This document shows, piece after piece, positions 26,101-41,100 of a stretch of 64,000 nucleotides of DNA. The stretch is from positions 55,586,440-55,650,439 of the forward strand of contig OX235262.1 in assembly GCA_944472135.2 (NCBI GenBank), in the 5' to 3' direction. Position 1 is the first letter of the stretch. Each line of letters opens with the position of its first letter. The position numbers were made by a program, and so were the translations under genes. The notes under the pieces were generated by a model that searched no databases, was not told where the DNA came from, and worked only from the letters and a program-made list of their open reading frames with translations. This stretch comes from Trichobilharzia regenti. Taxonomy: Eukaryota; Platyhelminthes; Trematoda; Strigeidida; Schistosomatidae.

Positions 26101-29100
26101 GTACCCTACTGGTCACGGCTTCCCACTAAAACCCCAGGTTAACTGCTTGAATAGGGCCAGTCAATAGTGAGCATCAGTGGCTCAATGGTCAACGAGCTCG
26201 CCTTTAACCAGAAGGTCCTGGGTTCGAACCCCGGTGGGTGCGTACTGATGAAAAGCCCCAAACTAGGTTGATGAAACAGCTGTCCATTACTCCCTGCTAG
26301 TTTTCCAGTGGTTCTCTAACTGATGTCAGCTCATGATGAAATCTTCCATGCAGTCAAAGAAAATGTTTGTCTAACTGTGTTCAGATGAACGCATTTAGTC
26401 AGTCTTAAATGCACGACTTTAGCTTGCTCAAATAAATTTGAACTGCCTCTGTATGTGTGAAAGATGTAATTGTACAGCATGAGAGAGGTCGAGTGGAATA
26501 CGATGAGTAACTTAAAGTATTTTTAGTATCAACCTGATGTACTGTATTGACCAGATGAACTAGTATTTACCCGCGCTTAGTTTTATTCCATCCTTTGTCT
26601 AACTAAGATGGAAAGTGTTCAGAAATTTGACGACGAACTTGACCAATTGGTTACCCAATTTAACTAGCTCAACAGAAGCACTGAAACTAATAAGTGCACG
26701 TAGAAGAGGCAGGATTAGGTAGTTTGTCTTTATTTCATGAACTAAATATTGGTTGGCTGGTGAACAAACAGATTGACTCAGTTGTGTTAAAAGTCTTTTT
26801 GAAGGTTCTTGTTGAAAATTGTGATACAATCTTGCTGTTGACGTCTCCCTTGAAATGCAGTTTTAGGAACACTGATTTTTTCGAAACACTAGGCATCCTG
26901 GATTGCTTACTTGCTAGATTCGATATTTGTTTTTTCGTTGACAGGAAACGGATATTACCAAGTTCTTTGATAGGCGTTTCTTTCGAACAAATAGATATAG
27001 CACTGTGAACCAAACATCTATCCAGAATGTTTTGTATTGTAGAGGAATGAAACTCATAAAGTATGTTCCCCAGATGATGAAGGTTTCCGATGTAAACTTT
27101 TACATATTTTCCGGTTGACTCATTTTGTAAAACAAGCAACAAAGGCTGTTAATAAAGTGGTATTTAATGAATTCATCAAATTTCGGTAGAACTCGTCAGC
27201 TGAATACTCTACATACACGGATATATATATACTTTTGAAATTACATTGAGAGATATAAGACTGATAAGTGCAAATAAACTACATTGAATTAGTCATACAG
27301 AAAGACAGCTGCGAATGTTTCCAGGTCATGTTCAAATAGATAAGAGGAGAGGGAGTACAAAAGAGATCAAAATGAAGATAAATTGCATTACCCTTCAATG
27401 ACATCGCTTGGATAAACAATTAGTCATTAAAGGATATATCAAGAATTACAAACAGAGTAATATCAATAGTAATAGTTGTAATACTAATAACAATAATAAT
27501 GTTGAAGTGAGTTTATATAGTGCTACTGATAAGAGATAGTTTTAAATGAATCAAGAGTAATAATAATAAGAGGTAGAATAATAAGTAAAACGTATCCCCA
27601 TGGTAGATTCAGAGTCACGATCGTCTCCTTTTGTACACAGACCTGGTTTGTAAGCACGAATTGCACAAGCCTCTGTAATTGCAAGCACCTCCCTCCTTCT
27701 CTGTCTGCTGACAATAGTGAATGACTTGACAGCGTCGATATCATGTCCATAGTCCAAAAATGTTTTGTTAATGAGGTTTTCTGGACTTTATATTCAGCTT
27801 TTTTCAACCAATTTTGCGAATGCCTCACCATGCGAGTAGACAATCGCCTTTCTGTACGACCTATGTATTTACTTCCACAAACACACTCAAATTGATATGC
27901 GCAGATTGAAGTGCCGAGGATTGGCGACTGGTCTTCCCAGATTGTTGAAACACTAGCTTATTGGTGTTAAGGAAGATGAGCATGGCAGCATAATAAGTTC
28001 TTTTGATAGCTTTATCGAGTCTTCGTTTGATTACTTCTTGTACATCATTTCCTTTGAATGGCAAACGGATAAAGACAGGTTTCTTCGGAACTGTTTGAAT
28101 AGTTTCGTCGGGGTTGATTTCTTAAGAGTATTTACTAATGAACTTCTCATTTTGTCATTAGAATATTCAAAAAACGAGATAGAGTTATTCTATTCTTCTT
28201 CTTCTTCAGTGCAACTTATTGTTCAATGAGCTTTGTTAAATTTATCCAATACGCCACACTACCATTTCTTAAGATTACAAATGTGTCGTTATCTACATCA
28301 TAACAATAGAAATTCAGATAGTTTATTACATGTACTGAGTAGGCCATTCTCTAGATTCTCCAGGAAAAGGCCTGATAGGATTTCACCTAGTGGTAACCCC
28401 GTAGCAACACTATGTGATTGTCTATACATCTTTTTATTGAAGAGAAAATGTATGTCCTTCATGTATCTAAAAGAAGATCTTTTAAGTAAAACACTAGAAT
28501 ATCAGACTGTATACCATTATAAGCGCACTACATATATGACCCACTGTTCACATCAAAGACTCATTGGTGAATAAAGAAGACACATCCAGAAGTATCTTAC
28601 AATCAGAATTAATTTGAACAAGCTAAATTTGTGGGTGCAAAAAGGGTTTGTACAACTTTTTTTCAAAATACAAGGATAACAATTTGTTTCGTTGCTGTCA
28701 ATAATAACGAATAACGTTTGTTTGTAATTGTCAAGAGTTAGTTTGTAAAGATTTGAGTTGATTCAAATTTAATCATGAGCTGATATCACTTACAGAACAA
28801 CTGAAAAACCGATGAGTCCTTGAGGGCTGTTTCGTCCTATTTTGAGACTCTTCCACAGTACGCATCTGACAGGAATCGTACACAAGTTTACACCAACTTG
28901 TAATTATTGCGTAATTAAATAATTACCAGTTTTATGAGATTAATATAACTTACATTAGTTAAATCTTTATCAGTTTGTTGTCTTAAATCAGCGAACTGAC
29001 GTCTTAAAGCGACAACAGCTCTCCACAAGGATAATAAACGACTATGTTCAGCAGCAAAATAATCATTAAATGCACTTTCTTCTTCACGCCATTCAGATTC

Positions 29101-32100
29101 ACGTTTATCCAGTTGTTGTGCTGCATGACGCCATGCTAATGTTAAACGTGCAACATCTTGACTTAAACCTTGATTAGCTTGAACAGCTTGTTCTAGTTGA
29201 TCACGTAATAGTTCATTAGCTCGAGATAATTCATTAGATCTAATATTATAAGAAAATGATAGAAAGAATGAATTCATATTGCAATGGTATGCAATTTCTT
29301 ATTTTTATGCATAATCAAATTTGGTAGTGTCTAAGTTACTGAACAGTTTCCATTTGCATATATTCAAATCAACAACAAATTTAGCGAAGAAATTTATTAT
29401 TTATTATTATATTATTATATCCTTAATTCCTACAAGAACATAGGGCTTCAGCTGCCCATCTCCATTACCTTCGGTTTTTTGCCAGCTTTTTCACCCCGCT
29501 TCCAGTCTGTCCACATGCTTTCATTTCCTCTTCACATGACCTCCTCCAAGTCACCCTCACACTGACGACCAACTCGCCGCTTCCTTCTCGGGTTCCACTC
29601 GAGCACTGGCTTGTCTAGTGATGTCATTTGATGGTTTCCTCACAGTATGGACAGTCCACTTCCATTTCTTCCTGCATACTTCTTGCACAATCGATTCCTG
29701 CTGAATTGGTTTGCTCACTGCCAGAGATCCCTGTTGCTGATCTTTTCTGGCCAACTAATCTTGACTATTGAGAGAAGACAACTGTTGATGAAGGTCTGTA
29801 GTTTGTTTGAGATGCTCTTTATGACTCGCCACGTCTCTGATCCGTATAGTAGCATTGACTTCACATTGGAGTTGAAAATCCGGATCTTATTTTTGATGCT
29901 GAGTGCTGTTGACCTCCACACAGGTTTGAGAGTAATGAAAGCTTGTCTTGCTTTTCCGATTCTGGCTTTGATGTCCTCGTCAGTTCCGCCTGTAGTTGAG
30001 ACGATGCTTCCCAGGTAGGTGAAGGAAGTTGTTTCTTTCAGGTTCCTCCCATTTATGCTGATTGTTGTCTGTTGTTGTTGTTGCTGTTGGCCAGGAATCT
30101 TCATCACCTCTGTTTTATCTATGTTCACCTGAAGTCCTATCTTTGATGATTCTTCTGCCAGGTTGTTGCTTCTCACTTGTTTATCTTCCAGTTTGTGGGA
30201 AATCAGACATATATCATCGGCGAAGTCCAGATCCTCCAAGTCTTTTGTGTCAGTCCATTTTATGCATGTTCCCTCGTTGGTTGCCGTTGTCTGTCGCATT
30301 ATCCAATCTACTGCAATCAGGAAGATCATTGGTGATAGTAGACAGCCTTGCCTTACTCCCGTCCTCACTTCGAAGAATTCCATAAGTTTCCCGTTGTGGA
30401 TTACTTGTCATGCAGCATTGTCGTACAACTGTTGGATGAGATGTATAATTGTCGGTGGCACCCCGTAGTAGCGAAGTAGTTGCCAAATGACCTCTTGATC
30501 GACGCTGTCGAAGGCCTTTTCAGAGTCGATGAAGTTGAGTGAGATAGAGAGGTGACTGCCATTCCAAGCTCTGTTCAGTGATGATCCGTAGTGTGGCGAC
30601 TTGATCAATACATAACTTGTTTCTCCTGAATTCAGCTTGTTACGGTCGACGTTTTTCATCCAGGTTGGCGTGTTTGGTTCTCTCCAGGATCATGCGGCTT
30701 AATATTTTGCCTGGTTCGAAGAAATGTATAGTCCTTTCCAATTAGTTCCTCATCAACGTCTCTACAGTAACATATATATATATATTTCTTTCCTGGGTTA
30801 CTGAAAAAGGATTATACCACCTGAAGGATGTTGAAGGTAGTTAGCAGGACTAGCGGTGTAAAACTCAGTCAGCTCGTCACAACATTAGTGGATAAGCATC
30901 TGAATACATGTGAGAAATGGTCTAAAACCATACTCTCTGACCCCCAACACCCCCTCTATTCCCAACTCTCTCCCTGCATCTCATCAGGTAGAACCAGAAA
31001 TCAGTATAAAATAATATATGCTCGCACAACCAAGTATAGGAACTCAACGATACCATATTTGGCCCGTGTTCTAAGTGACAGAGACAATGTTAGACGTGAA
31101 ACCTATGACTTGCTTTGTTGTTAATAACATAATTTTGGCCCTTGTTTTTTTCCCCCTTACACTCTCTTATTTGTACTCTATAGTGAACAACCTTCTTAAA
31201 CATACTTAGCTGCTTAAAATTATTATCATTGGCTTACATTTTTATTCTTTATTCTATTCCTTCTTTGTACATCTACTGGGTCCGACTATATTATCACTAT
31301 GATTATTAAAAATTGTCCCGTCATTAACCATCATGTAACATTAGTTTTGTGGTTGTTCTTTGTTCGGCACTATTTAACTGACAATCTTGTTTGTTATTGC
31401 CACTATCACCATCTTAAAAATTTTGTATTATGCATGATTCCTCACACTGCCACTACAAACAACTGCATTAGTGCTGACAATAAAAAACCTGAAATGTTTA
31501 TCTTATGATTGTTTAGTGTTGTTCAATCAAATTAACTGATCATCTTAGCTATAAACATTTTTTAAGAACATCTCATAATTTCCCGTATGATTATAGCTGT
31601 TACTGTTCACCACGCATACACATATCGTAGCTTCCACTAACTAATACTGAAATATTTTTTTCATTATTTGTGTTGATCTTCTTTTTTACTCAGTATTTTT
31701 ATTTGCATTTTTTTTGGTTATTTCTGTTTCTTTTTTGGTTTTTTTTTATATTTTAATTTTTTTATAATACTCCTTTTAAATGTACGATGAAATTAGATGC
31801 AATATTGTAGATATGTGCTGAAAATTCCACACTGTACCACAAGTACTGTTTGTGGAATAAAGCGAAATTGTTATGTTATGTTATGTTATGTATAGTTTTA
31901 CATTAGTCTTAAAGTTCTCATAAGACTGCTACTCATGGCAGCTGTCAACAAAGAGATTCATCGAAAAGACTCTTTTCAAACTGCATACCGAACTCACCTG
32001 TATTGCTGAAGCTTTGGCTATCGAAACAGAAAAGCCAGATCGCTGTATACAGAAAACGTTCGTTCATCTCCTCCAACTTTCATGGTCTTAATCCCTCTAT

Positions 32101-35100
32101 GCTAAATTTGTGGTAATCCTCAATCATATTTTAGCTCTACCAATTTTTCATTTTTCATTTTGTCTATTCAATTTGTATACTCTTCCTTATTAAGTCAATT
32201 GTTATTATTACTTTTCTCACTTTGAACTGTCCCCGGTATTATTTCACTTCTTCCACTTGTCATTCTAAATCAATTCTTTTTTTACAACGTTAAATTCTAT
32301 GCTATCAAATTTCACACAATATTACGTAACGCTTTTTATTTTATTCGATTTGTCTACTAATCCTATAATTGCACACCCCTTCCAAGTTCTATCCATCCTA
32401 TGAATTATTCTGTATATGAAATTATTTTGTTTTGCCACTAGACATTTAACTATGATTATAATCACAAACATTTTAGTTTTCAATTGCATTTCTTACTACT
32501 TTTTTTCACTCCATATTAAAAACCATATGTATATATATATACGATTGTACAGCTTACTGATAAATTCGTTGAAAAGAATCTCCTCGCTGAATCACTTGTT
32601 TTGATTTTCCATATGTTACAATGGAAATTTTCCATAAGGGAACAAAGAGATTGATTCGCAACGTCTGAGAATTACCTTGAAAACATTTTTAACGCAGCTA
32701 AGTTATTTTGCCTATTCATCAGCCAACCAATTCTTAATCCGTCAAACAAAGAAAAAGTGATTGACCCCGCCTCCTCTATGTGTATTTATCAGTTTGACTG
32801 CTCCTGTCGAGCTAGTTACATTCGGTATACAGTTAGTCAAGTTCATCTTGGTTAGACAAGGGACGGAATAAAGCTAAACGCAGATGAATACTAGTTCATC
32901 TGGTCAATACAGTACATCAAATTAGCAATAATGAAGCTTTATGTTAATTATCGCATTTGTTTAGCCTTTGACATTTAGCACAGGCAATCAGAATCCATGT
33001 GTTTTAGGTATATTTTACAAATGACTCAGCCTCAGTCTGAATAGTTCATCTGCAAAATCACGTCATCTGAATGATTCACGTTAAAATTTTTAAAGGAGCT
33101 TGCTGATATGTCTTAATAATTCAACTTGGATGCGGCCTTCTCATACGTCGAAACAGAACTGCGAGTATAATTTGATGTTTTTGATTTCTAGACTGAAGTA
33201 ATTTGAAATGATGGAGATCTGGTAGACCCTAATGTTCTCTGAGAACATCGGACGTTGGCAACTGGTTAGCAGTAGCGCTGTATATATTTCAATTTGATAG
33301 AAGGTAGAACTAGTCAATTATTGGACTCTGTCAAAGTGCCTGAATCGTTAACTGACTCCCCTGGTGAACTGAAGGTCTAGGGTAGATTTCTTGCTGGGGT
33401 CAATCGTGCATACTGCTCAGGAATTTTAAACTACGACGAATGGATTGCCCAGTACTTCTAAGTTTTTAATGATTCTTTAACTGAAGTCAGTATGTGGTTA
33501 AGCAAACTACTTGAAAACATCATTACCGTTATAATTACCTTCTCAGTATTACCAGTTACGAAAGTTAATGTGCATCACTAACTAGGCTGCTAATTTTATT
33601 CTTAAAGATTAAAGACATCATTTAAATAATTAAAACATTTTTAACTTTGAAACATAGTGTTTGATTGCTACAGTTTCAGTGTAAAAAATTCATTACTGAA
33701 TAGTAATATGATAATAATTGAGGGAAATAATTTGACTAAATAGTTATATGCTAATATAAATTTATTAACTCTGATGAGAGACTAACTTTTGAAACGATTT
33801 ACCCTACTTACCGTTGTTGTTCTTCTTGTAATTTATTCACAGTATTTTCAATATCATATGAACGTTCTTGTTCTAATGCTCTTGACCTTGTTTCAGCAAC
33901 ATCGATTCGAGCATTCAGCGTTTCTGTAGTTGTTTGAAGCTGTAGGTTAAAATGGATAAAAAAGTCAGTGACATACAGGATGTGACTTAATGAACATGAA
34001 TAGGAAACCAGTGCATTTTATGAGACAAGTGACAGAAAAGTGGAGAAGGTTTTATAATAAATTTAAATTGCTAAAATACTACAAATTTTAAAGAAAATTG
34101 GTTACCAGTAAAACATGTAACCCTGGTAAAACTCATCGATAAATAAAACGTCGGAGAAAAGGACTTATTGATACAACAACGATATAACATTTTTACGAGT
34201 TGATAACGGATCGGTACCAGTTAGGCAACCATTGAAAACCAAAGAGTACTGGGCAGCTGCTGTTTCATCCTAGTTTGGGAACCATCGGTAGTACGCACCC
34301 ACTGGGATTTGAACTTAGGACCTTCCGGTTACAAGGCAAGCTCGTATACCATTCAACCGCTGGAAGAGGATCCAATGACCAGTTCATGAATTATAACTTC
34401 TACTAGTTCGTGATTTCCAGTGCAACCACCAACCAATGTCATCAGTGAGAGTTAGAAATCATGGGCCATTTAATTGGTTCTCAGTGGCTGAATGGTACAC
34501 GAGCTTGCCTTATAACCGGAAGGACCTGGATTCGAACCCCTGTGGGTGCGTATTCCCTATGATTCTCAAACCAAGACGAAACAGCTGTCCATTACTCATT
34601 GATTTTTAATGGTTGCCAAACAATTCGTGATCAGCTCGTAAAAGCGAAACTAATCCTTACAAGCCAACTATAAAAAAATATACCATTTAATGCATAGCAT
34701 TGTAAAACTATTATAAGAACCTTCTTATTCATTTAAGTTTTCCAACATTTATCCATAAATGCAAGAGTACGAGTGTCAGTGACTAGCATATGTGATAAGC
34801 ATGTGCATATCATCAAAGTTAAAGCTCAGGAGAAATGTTTCCTTCTAATTCAGTGCATGTTTTATCGGTTGATTTCGGAATCTGTAGTTTAAACTTGGAT
34901 AACTTTCATACTTATGATTTTGCAAATCATTCACCGTGAAATGATATCAATTGAGTGGTATGAGTGTTTTTATTAACGCATAACTAGGTTTATTGAGCTA
35001 TGTTCCCTTTGTTTTTATTTGTGTATGTTTAAATTACCACTTATTTCTGATCACAGATATTATTATTTATTTATTCTATGTAACACTTTGCATAATGAGG

Positions 35101-38100
35101 AGTTTTTGATCAAAACTGAATTTTCCTCAAGTTGACTCATTAGTGACAGTAAATTAGTATGTCATCTATATGTCTACTTTGCATAATAATGAAATTAAAT
35201 ATCACATAACATAGTTACACGTACATACAATTTTCTGGCAGTTGCTACAGATCCTAAGTATGTCATACAGTCGCCTAGTTCATAAGAATGCGAGATCCAA
35301 GCCAAAACACCTACACATATTTTATTGTGTACGAATTGCATAGAGATTTCTTTTTGTTTTGAATGGTTAACTGATGTACAGATACTATCTAAGGTCATGG
35401 TCTTTTGAGTGTCTGGAAGTACAAATCTCCGGAAAGACCTTCAACTAATATCATTCATCAGGTCCTGTAGTGGAACTGAAAGGAAACTTTCAAGTTGGTT
35501 ATCCGAGAGTAATATAGAGAAGATAATGTAAAGGGAAAGTGAAAGCTTATAGGCAGTAGTGGAGCTAGCTGAAAGTGATTGCAAAGAACAGAAATTAAAG
35601 GGAATGAGCTTCTGAGGCCTATGTCCGACTAGGAATGTAAGGAATGAATACAGTAACAGTGGTTAAATAATCTGGTCAACATTCTGCATACAAATGTGTT
35701 CATTAAATATTAATCTGTCAACTCATATAGTGATATTGCAGGAAGTTACTGATGGTGTGTAATTTTTGTTTTTTTTACTTCTCCTATGTATTACTATTAT
35801 TGTCTCCGTTAGTTCCTAGAAGAAAATAGGGATTCATCCACATGTCTTCACTGCATTTGGTTCTTTGCGAATGTTTTCACCTGACCCCAAGTCTGCCCAC
35901 ATGCTTTCATCTCCTCCTCGCATCATCTCCTCCATATCACCCTCGCTTTGACGACCAACTCGCCACTCGAGCGATGACATGGCGTATGATGTCACTCACT
36001 TGATGGTTTGTTTTCTCACAGCAAAGACAATCCACCTCCATTTCCTCCTGCATAATTGTTGCACAATCGGTTCCTGCTGTGTTAGTTCGCTCTCAGAGAT
36101 CCCTCACTATTGCTGGTCTTTTCTGGCCAGCCATTTGATCTTGAGTAGTACTGAGCGAAGACAGCTGTTGATGAAGGTTTGTAATTTATTTGAAGTAGCC
36201 TGTGTGACTCAGCGCCAAGTCTCTGATCCGCATAGAGTAGCACGGACTTTACACTGGAGATGAAAATACGGATATTATTTTTCATGCTAACTGCCAGGTG
36301 TTGACCTCCACACAGACTTGAGAGTAATGAAGGCTTGCCTTGCTTTCCCAATAATCCTCATTTTGGTATCCTCACCAGTTCCGTCCTCCTGCACTTGAAA
36401 CTATGCTTCCCATGTAGGTAGGTAGGTAGGTAAAGGAGATTGCTACTATAAGATTTCCCCAATTTATGCTGATTGTTGTCTATTGTTGTTGTTGCTGCTG
36501 CTGGCCAGGAATCTTCATCACCTCTCTTTACTCACTGTCTACCTGATTTTATATCTTTGATGCGCTACTGCCAACTTGTTGCTTTTCACTTGCATATCTT
36601 CCGGTTTGTGGGGAATCAGACATTTGTGTGGGCCCATTGTGCGCCTGTCTACTCGCTGCTCAATGTCTGTGACATTATCCAGTCTAGCCCCGTAAGCAAG
36701 AAAATAATTGGAAATAGTAGGCAGCCAGCCTTGTCTTATTCCTGTCTTCACTTCGAAGGATTTCATGCGGCATTGTCGTACAACTGTTGGACGAGGCGTA
36801 TAATTGTTGGTGGTACCTTGCAGTAGCGAAGTGGTTTCCAAATCACCTCTTGATCGACGCTGTCGAAAGCTATTTCAAAACCGATGAAGCTGAGGTAGAG
36901 AAGTGACTGTCATTCCAAGCTCTATTCAATGATGTTATGTAGTGATGCGGTTCGATCGATCCATGACTTGTTTCTCCTGAATGCAGGCTGTTTCGGTCGA
37001 AGTTTTTTATCCAAAGCCTGTTTGATTCTCTCCAGGATAATAAGGGCTGGTATTTTGCTTGGGAAAGACAGGGGTATAAAGCCACATCAGTTCTTGCATT
37101 GACATAAGTTTTCTTTTCCTGGCATTTGAATAGGTAGCTTCTCTTTCAGTCCGCAAGTGCCTTGCCCTCTTTAGACACCTTCTCCAATAGTGGTGTCATT
37201 AAGTCCACTGATATCTCAGGGTCCATTTTTAATGCCTCTGTTGGGAATCCGTCTATTCCTGCCGCTTTTCCAGTTTTAAATATATTTACGGTCTTCAGGA
37301 CTTCTACTTTTGGCATCTACTGGTAGTTTCACTTCCACTGTTGGTATTTTTGGGTATGTGTATGGAATTATATTCGACCTAGAATTGAGACCAAATGGTT
37401 CCAAAGTATTTGACTAGTCTATCAGCATACGAGATGCATTCAGAGACTCATATGTGAAGAACTAAATAAAGTGCATTATGAACACATACGGAAACAGTAG
37501 ATGAAATGGCTGCATAAATTTCTGTAACATATCAAAGATTTTTCCTCTCAGTATCGTTCACCACAATGTAAAGAAAATGATAAAATTTACATAAACTAAC
37601 ACAAGTAACGAAATTTTCACAACTAATCCTTTAACGCTTAAAAACGTGATCATCTAAAGTACATTTGATTTAAGCATTAAAAAAGACATCAGTGGTCTGA
37701 AGGTAGATATCAATTTATTACTTCTCTTAAATTTCTAAATTCACGTCAGTTGATGAAGGGAGTCTAATATAATCCATCAGAATGAAATCATCTTAGGGTC
37801 AATAGTTTCAGTAATACTTTTCTTCCTCTATTGTTAGCTATTTTTAACTTCCTAATGAATTTTATAGGATAGCAATTTAGGACCAATATTTATTTTAACT
37901 GTTTTTTTATTTCATTATTTATGTGTTCGGAATAATAACTTAGAGTTTTCCCTTGGTTTGTTAGAAACTTAACTGAGCCTGCCTTTATAGATAACGAATG
38001 ACTTAACTTTAGGTTTTTAATATCTCTCTCTGAATGCTTTGACTTTTTAGAAGTGGTGGAGTAAGTCTCACAATGTATGCCCTAAGAAAAAGTCACACAA

Positions 38101-41100
38101 TAGGTTGGGACAGAGCATCACTTCTAAGTAGGTGGAGGAAAAGTCGATCAGTAAATCTTTCCTTTTCGTACACATTCAATGGGAAATGACATAGCTCCGA
38201 TCCCAGAGATGTGAAGAATATTAATACTTATCACATCAAAGGGTCTACCTGGGAAGTATCGTTTCAACTACAGGAGGATGGAACTCATGAGGATACCAAG
38301 ACGAGGATCATCGGGAAAGTAAGACAAGCTTTCATTACTCTCAAGTCTGTGTGGAGGTCAACACTCGGCAGTTAGCATGGAAAATAATATCCGGAATTTC
38401 ATCTTCAATGTGAAGTCAGTGCTACTCTATGCGGATCAGAGACTTGGCGCTGAGTCACACAGGCTACTTCAAATAAATTACAAACCTTCATCAACAGCTG
38501 TCTTCGCTCAGTACTACTCAAGATCAGATGGCTGGCCAGAAAAGATCAGGAATAGTGAGGGATATCTGAGAGCGAACTAACACAGCAGGAACCGATTGTG
38601 AAACAAATAGGCAGGAAGAAATCAAGGTGGGTGGATTGGTCAAATTCTGAGGAAACCACCAAGTGACATTACTAGACAAGCCCTCAAATGGAACCCGAAT
38701 GGAAAGCAGCTAGTTGGTCGTCAGTGAGATGGTGACATGGAGGAGGTGATGTGAAGTGTAGGTGGAAGCATGTGGGTAGACGTGGAGCTAGGTGAAAACT
38801 CTTGCAGAGAACCGAAAGCAATGGAGGCGCGTGGTAGAAGCGTTATGTTCCTCTAGGAATTAAAGGAAATAATAATAAATAAATCAAAGGATAAGATATT
38901 TTGGAATGATATAAGCTAAGTTTGAAAGTTATCTAAGTGCCTTGATATGATTATGAGTAAAATATTATGCTTGAAATATCATCAGCATACAATATTCTAT
39001 GACTGTATGTTTGTGTCAGAGAAACTCATCTAATGTGGAACGGTAACAAGGATTTCAAAAATAGATTATAAATATAATTTTATTTACAAATAAAGAAGCT
39101 CAAAAGTACGTTTTATTGATAAAAATGTGACTCCAAAGTGTCTTACACAAAAATATTAACACACAAATTTTTAATTAAATTAAGACAATGTTTTCATTGC
39201 ATAGACGACATTGAAGAAGAACAACAACATAGTTACAACATGCAGCGTTTTAACAACATTGACCAACATGCATTACTAGTGATTCACAGTAACCATTTTT
39301 GTAGCATAGCTCACCACTTTATTAGACGTTTCAAGCTCTGCTTTCAACTGTTCAACTTCAAATTCCAAATCAGAATTGCGTTTCTTATACTGCATTACCT
39401 ATATTCATGCATGTAGTATGCAGTAATTAATGGATTGGAAATTAATAGACACACAGAAGTATTCAGTATTTCCGTTTGAAAATAACATACAAAATAAACA
39501 GATTTTTTTTGTTTGCGTTTTGTTACTTATTGAAACCATCAACTTCTCCTGAATTCTGAATGGCTTTCTAGTGAGTAATTCACTATTATCCCTCTTAAAT
39601 GTACCTTGGTTATATTCTCATAGGCTTCTTTTTCTATTCGTCTTCACAACTGTTACATTGATACTCAATCGCTTTACTTTTTATTTAATAATAATTTTTA
39701 CCTTGTCAAATCTCAAATTCTTACTTCCATTGTGTTAGTGATTATTACGTAACTTCATTTTTTCTCCTTAGAAATAACCTCTGAGGAATTACACCAACTA
39801 TGGTACACCCCCCCGTTACTCCATACGATCTTGATTAATATAGGGTGGTTAATGAGCTTATCTTACAGCCTCAAAGTCCTTGGTTCAACCTCTGGTGGGG
39901 TAATAGTTATGTATTGCTGAAGAGCCCTAAACAAGTACGAAACTACTGTTGAGTACTTCCTGGTTTCTAGTGCTTTCTAAATAAAATCAGTTTCTGGTCA
40001 CTTTTGAAAACAATCAAATCAAGCGCTTAGAATATAAATATGATTGTACACCTTTTGAAGAAATTTCCTTTTTTTGACTTGTCTTTTACTTCCTTTACAA
40101 ATTTCATAAAATTGTAGTAATCGTAACCAACGAAACAAACATTTTATTGGAAGTAGAATGGTAAGCTCATTATATACAATGGTTGACTATAATTAATGTT
40201 ATGCACAATGCATATGTTATTTATTGGCTATTTCGGCAACTAGTTTTACTTTATTTGAGAAATTATACAAACTAAGTTACTTTTCAGCATGATATTTCTT
40301 ATTCTAGTAGTCATTCATATATTTCTTTAGTAGTATGTGGTAACCAAAGGCTAACAGCCGGTTTGGCTAATCCACACTCAACTTATGAAACACTCGAATC
40401 CCATGTGTTGAACTACAATTTGAACAAGTTATTTGTACAAATCAGTTTTGTTTTTCTCGTAGACTAACTGAACAGATATGTTCGGGTTATGATAAACTTC
40501 TTGGCTCATAGTATGGACGCTTTGATTATGTCTAAGAATCAACATGATGTAGTAGATGTTATGTAGTGGATGGTGACTAACACTATCACTGCAGCTGCAT
40601 GTAGCTGATGAGTCTTAAATAGGACGAAATGCGCATCTTAGTTAAAATCCACCAAAAAAAAACATCTAAATAAGTAGTTTAAAGACTAGGGATACTGCCT
40701 AACCATGAAAGTGTAGTTAATTAGGTCTCTGGAACACAACCTACTCTTATGAAAATGTTGAAAAAGGTTTCAAACTACCAGTGTATGGATAGTTTTGGAG
40801 AATGAAGCTCAGCCTTCGTGAGGTAATGAAGCAAGCAGCATTGCTTCGACTGATGCACTGTTTATTATTATTTTTCTTGAAAATCTGACACAAGGAGTAA
40901 ATATCTGGCAGTGAAAACAAGTTGAAAATTCTGTACAGTGTTCATAACTCACTTTTCAGAATAAAGCTTTATTATTATTACTACTATCAAGTATATGTCA
41001 GCCAGTTGTTAAGAGTCAGGTATCTCATCTGACATCAGAATGAGTGATTCACCTATGCTTTATCTGTCATTCCACACCGAAAAGTCTCTCTTAATAACTG

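Noticed and set aside
26170..26250. tRNA gene in the family A head
   Set aside because: Repeated many times with hammerhead attached and no good acceptor stem; a SINE-type head.
27482..27500. AATAAT runs as possible regulatory repeats
   Set aside because: Simple low-complexity sequence common in this AT-rich genome.
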